A program made the translations under genes and the position numbers. Positions 25,282-35,356 of a stretch of 64,000 nucleotides of DNA are shown piece after piece (position 1 is the first letter of the stretch; each line of letters starts with the position of its first letter). This stretch comes from Montifringilla adamsi (Eukaryota; Chordata; Aves; Passeriformes; Passeridae), in assembly GCA_017590115.1 (NCBI GenBank), contig JAGGNK010013114.1:1736001-1800000 (forward strand), written 5' to 3'. The notes beneath the pieces were generated by a model. The model did no database searches. It was not told the DNA's origin and saw only the letters and a program-made list of their open reading frames with translations.

Positions 25282-27322
25282 AACTTGTGATGGTTATATT
25301 CAACATGTAATAATTTGGTTTTCCATTTGAAACATCACAAAGATTCCTCTCTCAGAAGATTGTATTTTTCAATCAATATGAAATGGGTTTATAATGACTG
25401 CTTTCTCTTTCATTAAGCATGTGTCTTCATGGGCAAAATTACTGCATGTGGAATTCTATGAACACATAAACAGGAAGTGTTCTGTAAGAGGACAATGCTA
25501 AAATTTGACTAACACCATATGCATTCTCGCCTGTGCAGTTTTGTTTTATGGGTAGGGTAGTTATTTGTGACCTTATAAGTAATAAGGTTCCCATGAAGAT
25601 CCCAAATTAGTTCCTTGCTTCAAGGGCAGGGAGGCTTCTGAAGACAGCCTAAGCTTCTTGTTCTCTCCAAGCATTCCCGACTTGTTAGAGATGCTCTAGA
25701 TTTCCAGTATTAGGAGAGAATGTGTTGCCACCCTGGCAGCAGTGTGAACTTGAGCTAACGATGTCCATGCATTATTTTTGATACACTGGGAAAGGCTAGT
25801 GAGGGAAGCAAAATGCCTTATTCTCAGAAGTCTTGAGTCATTCCTTTTTCTTGCATTGCTGAAGAGAGCTCTGGGACTGCCTTGGGGCTGGGGAGGAAGG
25901 GCAGCATGACATGGGAACAGAAAAGAGTTGTACACACAAAAGAAAGTTTTATTTGCCATACAGCCTTATACCTATCAGGCTTCTTGTCTCAGTGTGCTTG
26001 CCTCAGACTAGGAAACTGTAGGTGAGGAGAAGGCGTGGTGCAGCAGCACTACTGTGATGTTTTCCTCTCCGTTTGCTGTCACCCAGCTACAGACTGTGCT
26101 AACACCAGAACACTGTTGGGAAGGCAGGAGCTTTCAGCTGGGACATTGGTGCTCCACACTCTGTACCTCTGCACTGGCAAAACAACCTCTTGAAACTGTT
26201 CTCCCCTATGGATGTCTTACTTGCTATTAAACTATCTGTGCTGCTGAGCACAGAAGAAAATTTAGCCCCAGAAATAAAAATCTAGTGGTTTTGGGGTTTG
26301 GTTGCCTTTAGTGATGTTTTCAAACTCTAAGAAATGTGTGGGGAGAGAGAAAATTTCACATATGTGTTGTGTAGCTAGGCTCAGGTCTTATATTCTAGGA
26401 AGCTTGGAAGAGGAGCATAATATGTTGATTTTTGCATGTGCATGGAATTTGGAATGTCACAATGTTTTCTTGCAACATGAAATGTGGTTCATTAAAATAT
26501 TTCCCAATGCTTTTATTTTTCCTTTAACAATGATGTGGTGGAGCTTACCTCCCAGATACAATAAAGAGGGATCAAAACAGTAAGTGCTATAAAAATAAAT
26601 GCAAACAAAACAGCTTTTAGTAGCCTGGAATTTTATGTCAAATGTGTTTGACAGGTGTTGAACAAACTAAATTGCTGGTATGAGATGGAATGAGGTTTTG
26701 AGTCCTGTTTTTCTTGTTTAGCTGTGGCTCTAGTGTAATTTATTTTCTTATGCTACAAAGGAAGTTTAAATCCTTTTTCTTGTAAAAAATATTACCATGC
26801 TGCAGCAGAAAATAAGAAAAAGGAAAGCATTTTTGAGCAATTTTATATCACTATAGTGGTAATGGTCAAGTATGTACTGTTTTGAGGTTTAATAGTATTG
26901 CTGTCCTGTGTAGGTGTCCTTACAATATCCTCATATACCTACTGCTTTTTTGGAGAGGGCAAGAGGGGAGGACTTCTTGATTTTATTTTGTGTAATTTCA
27001 AAATGTCACATACATGATGTTATGCAGCTGAACTTTAGGTTGATTTGCATTAGAACTACACTGGATTAAATTTCTTAATGGAAATAATAGTCCAGCCTTA
27101 AAATTCACCTTGGTACACTTAAAAAAAAGCTCAGCTTTAAAATTCAGCCCAGTTTCCACTTAAACCAATTTTTTTTTTTTTTTGTAAAATAAATTATTCA
27201 GTCTGGAGAGACATTAATTATGTCCAAAGCATGCACCTCACTGTTGTGAACCAATAGATATCACACAATTCTAAGATGACTCTCCACAGAGCAATGGTGC
27301 AGATATGCCAACATTTAAAAGT

Positions 27323-27327
27323 TAAAT
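27323..27327 (+). repeat. Left target-site duplication TAAAT
   Basis: TAAAT directly precedes the TGTCATGG start of the 1,059 bp LTR and is repeated exactly after its 3' end at 28387-28391. Confidence 0.85.
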
Positions 27328-27332
27328 TGTCA

Positions 27333-27378
27333 TGGTTTGACCAGGAAGTGAGTTTCTGGGAAAGTTATGGTCAAACCA
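27333..27378. repeat. Perfect 11 bp inverted repeat at the start of the LTR
   Basis: TGGTTTGACCA (27333-27343) is exactly complementary to TGGTCAAACCA (27368-27378), with 24 bp between. The right arm overlaps a CCAAT motif (27376-27380). It could be a paired factor site in U3 or a by-product of the LTR's terminal repeat being copied inward. Confidence 0.85.
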
Positions 27379-27698
27379 ATCAGTGGCCAGATTTTAAATT
27401 GGCACCTGGTGTGGCCACTGGAGACTTGGATACGCCTCTGAGAACACACAGGTGTTAAAAGCAGAGCATTCCCAGAGAGACATCCTCTTTGGAGTCCGGC
27501 ACGTGAGCGGATCTGACCTCTCCCCTGCCCAGCTGCGTCTGGGTGGGAGAGGGGGAGGCCATGCGGCCTGAGAGAGAGAGAAGCTGGAGCCCTGCAAGAT
27601 GCAGGGGTGGAGGAGACCTGGGATGGTTTGGGCAGCCCGCCTGGGAGAGAATGATAGAGATTGTGCTGGCTGGAAATTTGATATCTTGTGCCGGCACC

Positions 27699-27860
27699 AT
27701 GGCCAGAAGAAGAAGGCGGGGGCAAGGTGCCCAGCCGCTGGCAGACCAGGCTGAGCTTTTAACTGTGTTGCAGCCCTCGGGATTCAGCGAAGGATCTCTG
27801 TTCCTGAGCCTCAGGCCCCAGGGGAGTGAATATGGGGGGGACAGGCGTCCCAAATGGTGA
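27699..27860 (+). other. 53-codon open frame in the LTR with good start context
   Basis: The ATG at 27699 lies in CACCATGG, a near-ideal vertebrate initiation context. It opens a 53-residue frame with an arginine-rich start (MARRRRRGQG) and a stop ending at 27860. The same frame is open upstream to 27543. No homology is recognised. In GC-rich LTR DNA this may be chance, and translation is not claimed. Confidence 0.25.
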
Positions 27861-28246
27861 GAGAAGGCCACTTCTTGGAACTGGGTGATGCATTCTTGAA
27901 AAGGACCTAAGAAGCAGTTTGGATCCATGGACAGTGGTGAGAGCACTGGACATGGAAGGAAGATGGTCACCACGGCAGATTCTCTTCAAGCGTCTGCCAC
28001 GTGTGACATGGAAGCACAGGAGGCTCCACTGTGTTTCCTGGGGAGGCCCATGGTGCAAGAGGGAGACTCCTCTCTCCTGATGGACTGGGGGGAGCTTGTG
28101 TGAAAGGAGGGTATTGGACTGAGAATTGAATGTTAGAGGGGATTTGAGTGTTAGAGGGGTGGGGGAAGGAAGAGTGTTTTGAAAGTGTTCCATTGTGGAT
28201 TGTTGTGTGTGTTTTTTTTTCTTTCTTTTTTGTGTCTATGTAGATC

Positions 28247-28252
28247 AATAAA
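28247..28252 (+). terminator. Poly(A) signal AATAAA of the 1,059 bp LTR
   Basis: AATAAA is followed by GTGTTGTTTTTT, a textbook GU/U-rich downstream element, and preceded by a long T-rich stretch. It marks R and could still end transcripts reading through the locus. Confidence 0.7.
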
Positions 28253-28386
28253 GTGTTGTTTTTTAACCTCCATTCCCAAGTTGAAGCCTGCTTTGTTCTG
28301 TTCCCGGGTCACATCTCACAGTAACCATTTTGGGGGATACACCTTTCATGGGGGCACTGGCACTGTGCCAGGGTCAATCCATGACA

Positions 28387-28391
28387 TAAAT
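28387..28391 (+). repeat. Right target-site duplication TAAAT
   Basis: Exact copy of the 5 bp preceding the LTR at 27323-27327. Confidence 0.85.
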
Positions 28392-29608
28392 ACAAATGGA
28401 TCCAGATGAAAGCCAATCACAGAGGTCCCCATCTGTCAAATATCTGTGTACTTAACTTTTTGCACATGAATATTAACAGGGAAGTTAACTGGATTATTTA
28501 TGTAAAATTAAGCACATATGCTGAAGCCCATTTGTGTCATTTCCTTCTCTCTAAGGATGTGAAAATGAATATTCATAGACTCTGCAGAGGAGTTTGCAAA
28601 GATGTCTATATGTAGGCAGGTGCTTAATTTTTAAGGTCTTGTGGAGTCAAAGTATTTGTGTCTATGAAATGTAAACATGTGCAGAAGACGTGGCAGAATC
28701 AGTCCAGGTGTCTAAGCAGGTGTATTTATAGTATCAAATCACACTGGTTTATTCAGAATAAAGCCATTATTTGAGTGACTTTTCAAGCTGAAAAGACTCT
28801 GGGAATTTGAAAAGGCAATGAAGTTCCAAATATTATTAAAAGAGAAATAGTCTTGTACCAGCTTCCTATTAATTTTAATTGTATTACACCTCATTCTTAA
28901 TTCAGATGAGCTCAACTCATCACTGTCTGTAAATCCATAGGGTGTTTATTTTCACTCATATTTTCTCCCATGAAATGTATTATTAGCACATCATATTTGA
29001 GTCTTTCCTTATTGCAGATAAGTCTGTTTTCCATTCAGAGATAATTTAATATTCAAATAGTGTATACTTGAGCAATGTGATTTAATTCTGCAGCTTATGT
29101 TTGAAAGGCTAATGTTTTCCAAACCACAATTTAAGGGTGCATGTACCAAGGCAAATTACAGTTTCCCAAGTGAGTCAAGCTGTGTAAATTGTCAGCATGC
29201 ACTGACATGCAAAGGAAAGTTCTAAGCTGCCATAAGTTAGGTGTCCAGATAAGGGCAGGGAAAAAAGCAAATAGGAATTTCCCCAGCAGAAATTCCCTAC
29301 AGAGCAGATATAATTGCAAGAACTGTGTAAATCACTGCAGAGAGAATGGAAAAAACAGTTTGTAGTTATTTATCCTCATAACTTTTCCCTAATTCAAAAA
29401 AAGAAATTCCATAAGCCTTCTATTTTAAAGGAAGATGTTGGCACTTAGGTCCCTGCCATCAATTGGGTAATCTATCACTATATTTCATCCAGAGCAATTC
29501 AGCTCCTCTCTGCCAATGCGGACAACACTGTGCATATATAATCTTGTTTTTCTCTGGCTGAGGTGGTTCTAATGTTTTACCAGGCATTTCTGTGGGAGTG
29601 GTAAATGC
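28392..29608. other. Unique non-coding sequence
   Basis: The sequence is AT-rich with open frames of at most 69 codons and no repeat recognised. It ends in the AT run that borders the assembly gap. Confidence 0.5.
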
Positions 29609-29756
29609 ATATATATATATATANNNNNNNNNNNNNNNNNNNNNNNNNNNNNNNNNNNNNNNNNNNNNNNNNNNNNNNNNNNNNNNNNNNNNNNNNNNNN
29701 NNNNNNNNNNNNNNNNNNNNNNNNNNNNNNNNNNNNNNNNNNTATATATATATATA
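29609..29756. repeat. (AT)n microsatellite interrupted by an assembly gap
   Basis: AT repeats at 29609-29623 and TA repeats at 29743-29756 flank 119 undetermined bases (29624-29742). The most likely content of the gap is more AT repeat that could not be assembled. The gap length may be an estimate. Confidence 0.85.
29624..29742. other. Assembly gap, 119 N
   Basis: All bases are N. Open frames drawn across it are artefacts. Confidence 0.99.
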
Positions 29757-30449
29757 AATTGGGTCAACTTTAGAACGTTTAAGTATGGTACAGAAACTAT
29801 TCTGGGCTTGAGTGATGTATTGTTAATACTCAGTGGTAAAGAATTATGGTCTAATTTATAGGTTAACTAGTAGTTTCAGGGATTTCTAACCATGAACTGT
29901 CTCAGTTAGGCCCATTCACTTGTTTATCAGTTACTTTGTTGAGAGATTCTTAAAAAAAAACTTGTGGGGATGCATATGGGCACAGCAATGCACTTCTATG
30001 AAGCTGGTGTAGATTTTCTGGTACCTTGTGCTATCACTTTGATTCTGCATAGACAGGGCTGGCAGAGTGTAGGGTAATCAATTATTATCATATTACTTCT
30101 CAGTCAAAACAATTTTTACTACCTGCTGTCAGTTTCTTTCAAAAGTGGAAATGGTGATGGTCAGCAGCACTTGGAGCTGATAATTGTTTGACATTAGAAC
30201 TAGCAGAGGAAGGCAGGACATTCTCCAGGAATATTTATTTGAATTTCCACTTTTTTTATTTCAACTCCATTCATTCTTCCTGTGAACACTTCAGCAGTTA
30301 ACCCTGACCAACACAGAAAGTGGATGGTTGCTGTACCTTCTAAGGTCATTGTCAAAGGAAAATTCTGTTGGCATTTTCAAAAAAATTGTTGAGGGCTAGA
30401 AATTACAATGGTGAGGTGTGCCACCTGATTTGTTTGGCTACTTGAGGGA
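29757..30449. other. Unique non-coding sequence
   Basis: No open frame of note and no recognised repeat lies between the gap and the A/C tract. Confidence 0.5.
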
Positions 30450-30734
30450 AAGAAAAAACAAAAAAAAAACCCAACAAAAACCCAAACCAGCAAAAAATCC
30501 AAACCAAAAACAACAAACCAAAAAAAAAAAAAAAAAAACAAAAAAACCCCAAAAAAAACCACCAACCCAAAACCAACCTAACACCAAACACAACAACAAA
30601 ACAAAACAAAGGTGAAAACACACACACAGACAACAAAACCCAAAAAACCCCAAAAAACAAACAAAAACCCCCAAAACAGACAAAGACCCAACCCATAACA
30701 AACCCCTCTCCCCCCGCCACCCCACCCCAGGCAA
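30450..30734. repeat. Strand-asymmetric A/C tract grading from A-rich to C-rich
   Basis: About 285 bp contains almost no T or G on the plus strand. The left part is A-dominated (a run of about 19 A at 30520-30538). The middle is mixed AACCC/ACAAC units with a short CACACACA run. The right end is C-dominated (CCCCTCTCCCCCCGCC, about 30702-30717). There is no fixed repeat period. The opposite strand gives F/G/W-rich frames of up to 124 codons that are artefacts of this composition. Confidence 0.92.
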
Positions 30735-30955
30735 AAGAGAATTAAATTTTGGGCACCTCTCTATATCCCTGAATGTCAAAATACCTCTGACTATGGCTAG
30801 AATGTGTTTCATTGTATTGGTAGAAACAATTCTAGGTTGTGAAAGCCTTGTGGAGAATACAGATGTGCTGATGTGACTTCACTCATCTGTTACCATGAAC
30901 ACTCAACCTCAGACAGCATAGACTTGCACTCTGATTTCAAAGAAACTTTCTGTAT

Positions 30956-31002
30956 GTTTCCACTTTTGAAAACCTTTTTGAAAGGTTTTCAAAAGTGGAA
31001 AC
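30956..31002. repeat. Perfect 22 bp inverted repeat with 3 nt loop
   Basis: The left arm 30956-30977 (begins GTTTCCACTTTTG, ends AACCTTT) and right arm 30981-31002 (begins AAAGGTTTTC, ends GTGGAAAC) are exact reverse complements, separated only by TTG. Pairing stops at the next base on each side (T opposite C). A transcript would form an uninterrupted 22 bp hairpin with a very tight loop. Perfect arms mean a recent origin or strong constraint. It could also be an artefact of template switching during replication or sequencing. Confidence 0.95.
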
Positions 31003-32748
31003 CTTTGTTTATTTAATTCATATATGAAATTCTGATTGTAAGTGAATAATACAATTTTAATCTACACCTACTGGAGAAGTTGGTTTTGTCTTTCTCTATT
31101 GCATAGTATGGATTGACCCTCAGGGGAATATTTATTCCTTACAGACTTGCTGTAGCCTGAAATAATGGAGTTTTTGTGTTTCTTGTGTTTCATTGCCTTC
31201 CACTCATTCATGGCTCACCTGAAAAGTTATAACTCCTAGGGTGAGCTATGACATGGGTCTAAGCTGGAGAAATCCATACAGCAATTTTGTTTTCTGTAGT
31301 TTAAATATGAGACTGAACAGATCAATTCTGTTCCTTGATAATAGATTTCTGCAGTGGTGGGGCCAAGGAGAAGTGAAATTTCATCACTTACTCCTTGTTT
31401 TGTGCAAAATTACCTGGGCTGTGCCTGTCAGGTGATTTCTGGCTGTTGCCTGTGTCATGTCCTCCCGTCCCTCCTAGCTTTTTGTATCACACTATCCCAA
31501 CTTTAATGTCAGTTCTCTCCGTTATCTTTCCAGGTTGAACTTAGTTGGATCTTTAAAAGGCAGAGACATTGATAAGTCTCTGAAATAGTTTGGGTTTGTG
31601 CTGATCATATTCTCTCTTGTGATGAGGCTACATTTTTACCTTCCAGAAAGATGTTGCTGGATCTTTCCTGTTCAGGGTTTTCATTATGACAGACTTCTTA
31701 CAGCTACTACAGAGCCACAGTTTTCTGCAAGTTCAGTAAATGTAGCTGTAACTACAGTGTAGTCTTGCTATCACATTTCAATTTAATGTGACCTTCACTG
31801 TGAGTTTATCATAGTAAACTCTATCACTTTGGAAATGCTTCTTGATATGAGTCATTCATAACATGCATACCTGTAAAAAATTGCCAATCCCTGTATGCTT
31901 CATTATTTTGTAACATATTAAAATGTCCAAATTTGACATGTGGAAAAAAAATCCAGAATGAAAAGAATATACCCCTCTGAATTACTGACTTCAAAGGAAA
32001 TCCTACCTCAGTTGGCATTAGTTGAATTTCTGCTTCTCCACAAGTATCATAATTCTATTCTGAATTGTGCAAGTCCTCCAACAAAACTATTTATTTTTCT
32101 CATTCCATTTTTTTTAACATGTGGAGTTCTATATCTATTTTTACAGAGTTATGAGTTTATTCTCAGAGTGTATTTAGAACATTTTTGACTCTTTCTGCTG
32201 AGCCCTTTCTTGCTTCATTTTCTCATCAAAGTTTCTGAAATCAAATGCATTAACCCTTTGTTGCCTACAGTCCAGCTATTTATAAAAGTAAACATATAAT
32301 CTTCTTCCCCAGGAGAGAAAAAGAATAGCAGGCTCTTTCAGTCAGCTTTGCATTATTTATATTGCACAAATGCACAGATTTCCAACATTAAGAAAAATCA
32401 GAGAGCACAACTGCATGCCAGAGTCCCCCAGCCAAGGAAGGGAACATATTATCCTTACCTGAGAAACCTAAGGAGAGTCTAGCCTGCGCAAATTCCTAAA
32501 TATCATAAATACTTTTCTGAGATATTTGTGTGCACTTACTCCTTAGGGAAGTTTCTGTCTTACTGGAGTACATTGAAGATTAGACCTAACAAAAGAAAAG
32601 AAAGGATATGTGATGACTTAAAATGGGATCCAGTTATTTTCTGAGTAATTTCTCCTGTGGTTTGTTACAAGCAAGTAACTGATACTTGCTGAAGAATGAA
32701 ATGAAGGTTTAGAAACATTTGGGATGCTATTTAAAACCTTGTCACTGT
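31003..32748. other. Unique non-coding sequence
   Basis: Open frames reach only 82 codons, with no domain recognised. It is AT-rich and lacks LTR or CR1 landmarks. Confidence 0.5.
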
Positions 32749-32750
32749 AT

Positions 32751-32784
<34 letters not shown>

Positions 32785-32820
32785 TTTTTTTTTTTAATTT
32801 TTTTTTTTAGTTTTTTTTTA
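32749..32820. repeat. (AC)12-(AT)5-poly(T) compound microsatellite
   Basis: Twelve AC steps (32751-32774) pass into five AT steps (32775-32784) and then T-rich runs interrupted by AA and AG, ending about 32820. Confidence 0.95.
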
Positions 32821-35272
32821 GGTGGATTAGGCTATGGGCAGTTCAGGAGGTTGGAAATTGTCAGGTTTTGAGGAATGCTGGAATTACAGTGCAGTGTGGC
32901 AGAGTGACCTAAGCTACACTCTAGGAAAGAACTCTTTGGTCCTCTGATAAGCAATCAGCTCAAGTCTTCAGGGAAGGTATTGTAGAGGAGGCTGGTGTGG
33001 GTGTATCCATAGCACTGTCCAGACCACAACAAATCCCTATGTGGGTACATCCACTGCATGTGAAGTGTGACCACACATTTGCTATGAGTATCCTGTAGCA
33101 ATGTCCATCCCAACCAACTGGACAAAATTCCTGCTGGTAGCTGCTCCCTGCCTGAGTGCAAACACAGCCCCAGCAGCTCTAAAGGCTGCCTCCCCTCCAT
33201 TGTGTCTAGGATCTGTGCAGTCTGGTTTGGTTTGCTTGGGGAAGTGATTTTCCTTTGAACTCATCCTCTCAAATATTTAACTTTGAGAACTTTTCTAATT
33301 CTGCTCTCTGTCTCCAACTTTCTGATTCATAATGTACTTGCAGCCACTTTACTGTGGTAAATCTTAACTAAATGAATGCATGGCTGCTACTCATTTGCCT
33401 TTGTACAAAAATATTTAGGATACACATTCTTAATTACTAACTTCTTCATCTGGAATCTCTTCGTAATGATATTTTTGAGGTGGGAGATGTTAATCCCTTT
33501 GTTGAGATCAGCCATATGCTCTTTTCCTGTGATTATAATTACTTTAATTTTATAAATTACCACAGTGCTATGAATGTGCATTGGTGAGGGAATTTGCACT
33601 TTGGCTGGCAGGGAAAATGTTACAGGTGTGAACTGTGATGTGTAATAATCTTTATAAGAGCTATCTGATTTCTTTTTTGACAGTTTTTCATCAAAACTGT
33701 GCTCTTATTGAAGTTGAAATGTTAGCAGAAATGAATTATTCTGAGAAACTTTGAAAGGAAAAAGTTAAAACATTAACTTTTGACAACTGATTTATTTTCT
33801 CTTGACTTGAACTTTTAGTATTAGCTATCAGTATACTTAATATGATATGCCCAAAAAATTTGCATTTAAGCTTTTTTTCATCTTGTCCTAATCCCCTTCT
33901 CTGCTCTAAGACAAGTTTAAGTAAAACTTTGTCATTCCTGGAAGATGTCCCCTAAACCATTCCTTAATGCGTTCAAGTCTTTTACTTTTGCATGCGATCT
34001 ATTGTATTATTTTCAGATTTTATCCAACTCAGAGCAAAAATAAATGTTCAATGTTCCATTTTAAAGTAGAGAAGCTTTCAGTTGTAGGCCAGCTGAAGAA
34101 CATCTTACCTTTTAGACAGTGATTTCTTCATATTGTGCAAGTTGAGTAGAGCCAGATTTACTATGATTTACTACAGTCTATGAAGGTCTTAGGTTTTGCT
34201 GGGAGATTAAAAAAAAACCCAAAAAAACAAACACAGTTTTTTTTCTAGGAGAAAAAGATGCCTTCATTTTGTGGAGCTCTTCTTTGTTAAAATTAGTCTC
34301 ATTTATATGTTCAAAATTATCACTGAGGTATTGCTAGACATTCAAAAGTTTGATTCAGGATTTAGGTTCTGGTTTTCTCCAGTAAGGTATAAGGTTAACT
34401 GCGCATTTCAGTATTTCCTGTGATTTTCTTGCTGTCTTTAATCCTTCTAATTACGCTCTGTTGTCTTCTGCCTGAATCTGGTTAATACACTTCATTTCCC
34501 TATCATTATTCTTTATGCTGCTCTGTACAGCAACTCTGAGATTATTCATTTCGGAAATCAGTGAAATTAGTTTGATTTGTTTTTCTCATTCATGAAAAGT
34601 TCTAATTAGACAAACAGTCACCATCAAAACTTAGACTTGCACAATTGCAGCTCTAGGAATTCTGGTTCAGAATCAGCCTTGCAGATTCAGAGGTCTCCTG
34701 CAATTCTGGGAGTGGTGGGAGACTCCACCAAGGGAGTGGAGTGAATAAACATAAAGCCTTGACTTCATGACATTTTTCACTGTAGCTTAAATTCAGAGCC
34801 TCCAATGAGCCAATGTGAAAATCTAGGAGGAAAATCATGAAATAGAAACTTATAGAATTATAGAAATGTTTCTATAATAATAGAAATTATTAACTCTGTG
34901 GGGCTTTTTTCTACCTGGTGGAGAAGACTGCAGGAGTCCTCTTTCACATAGAAATTCTCCTGTTTGTGTAATGACAGTTCACTGTGAGTCAAGCATATGG
35001 ACATGGATTACAAAGTGCCTGTTACATTCTAAGTTGGTGAGGTAGGTGATTCCTTCATATTTGTTACATATCAATCAGTCATAAGTGGCTTCTCAGGCTT
35101 CATCTCTCTGAGCTGATAATAAAAGTGTTTCTTTATTTTATGCTAATACCTAAGGTGAATCAGTGCATCATCTTGAAGACTTTAAAAAACAACCTAATGG
35201 CTGATCTTCTGTAGCCTTGTAGGTAATTTTTCTAAGGCTAATATTTAGCATTTTACAAGTGTTGTGTAACAA
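32821..35272. other. Unique sequence; GC-richer patch at 32.95-33.26 kb
   Basis: Around 32955-33264 two overlapping minus-strand frames (81 and 60 codons) stay open in a locally GC-richer patch. I could not match either to a family, and they contradict each other's frame. A short A/C run lies near 34209-34235, and a 10 bp AT-rich hairpin (ATTATAGAAA-TG-TTTCTATAAT) at 34857-34878. Nothing else was recognised. Confidence 0.45.
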
Positions 35273-35356
35273 TCTCTATCACTACATTTACATGTATTTT
35301 GTCTCTATCACTACATTTACTTGTATTTTTATCTCTATCATTACATTTACTTGCAG
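35273..35356 (+). repeat. Three-copy minisatellite, 29-30 bp unit
   Basis: Units start at 35273 (29 bp), 35302 (30 bp) and 35332 (partial, about 25 bp). Each begins TCTCTATCA(C/T)TACATTTAC. Copies 1 and 2 differ by one substitution and one indel. Copy 3 has one C-to-T change in the shared core and then diverges. Confidence 0.92.

Larger units (their letters stand above)
22767..27327. other. Unique non-coding interval with small A/C tract
   Basis: The longest open frame is 118 codons (24105-24461 plus) and shows no domain. A T-rich run lies near 25135-25147, and a 60 bp A/C-biased tract at 25219-25281 is a smaller version of the tracts at 14.6 and 30.5 kb. No LTR or LINE was recognised. Confidence 0.5.
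27328..28386 (+). mobile_element. 1,059 bp solo LTR of a songbird-type ERV, with perfect 5 bp duplication
   Basis: The element starts TGTCATGGTTTGACC and ends GGTCAATCCATGACA. These ends are inverted repeats matching at 14 of 16 positions, with the TG...CA termini required of an LTR. Both flanks carry TAAAT (27323-27327 and 28387-28391), direct evidence of a single integration event. AATAAA at 28247-28252 fixes the plus orientation and puts R near 28.25 kb, leaving about 130 bp of U5. A weak TATA candidate (TTAAAAG) lies at 27455-27461. The body is GC- and CpG-richer than its surroundings, which keeps several overlapping frames open (172 and 144 codons minus, 105 codons plus). These are probably incidental. 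No gag/pol/env adjoins, so this is a solo LTR formed by LTR-LTR recombination. A 5 bp duplication is typical of ERVL-like elements. Confidence 0.93.

Noticed and set aside
27455..28193. Minus-strand open frames of 172 and 144 codons
   Set aside because: They lie inside the plus-strand solo LTR, overlap each other in different frames and are kept open by GC-rich sequence. No domain is recognisable.
29459..29861. Open frames spanning the N run
   Set aside because: The sequence is undetermined there, so the frames are artefacts of the gap.
30377..30812. F/G/V/W-rich minus-strand frames up to 124 codons and a K/P/N-rich plus frame
   Set aside because: They are translations of the A/C-only tract and reflect composition only.
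32955..33264. Overlapping minus-strand frames considered as a decayed retroviral or gene remnant
   Set aside because: I could not align them to integrase, RT or any cellular family, so no call is made.
35273..35356. Short repeats considered as a CRISPR array
   Set aside because: The copies are directly tandem without unique spacers, and the DNA is vertebrate.
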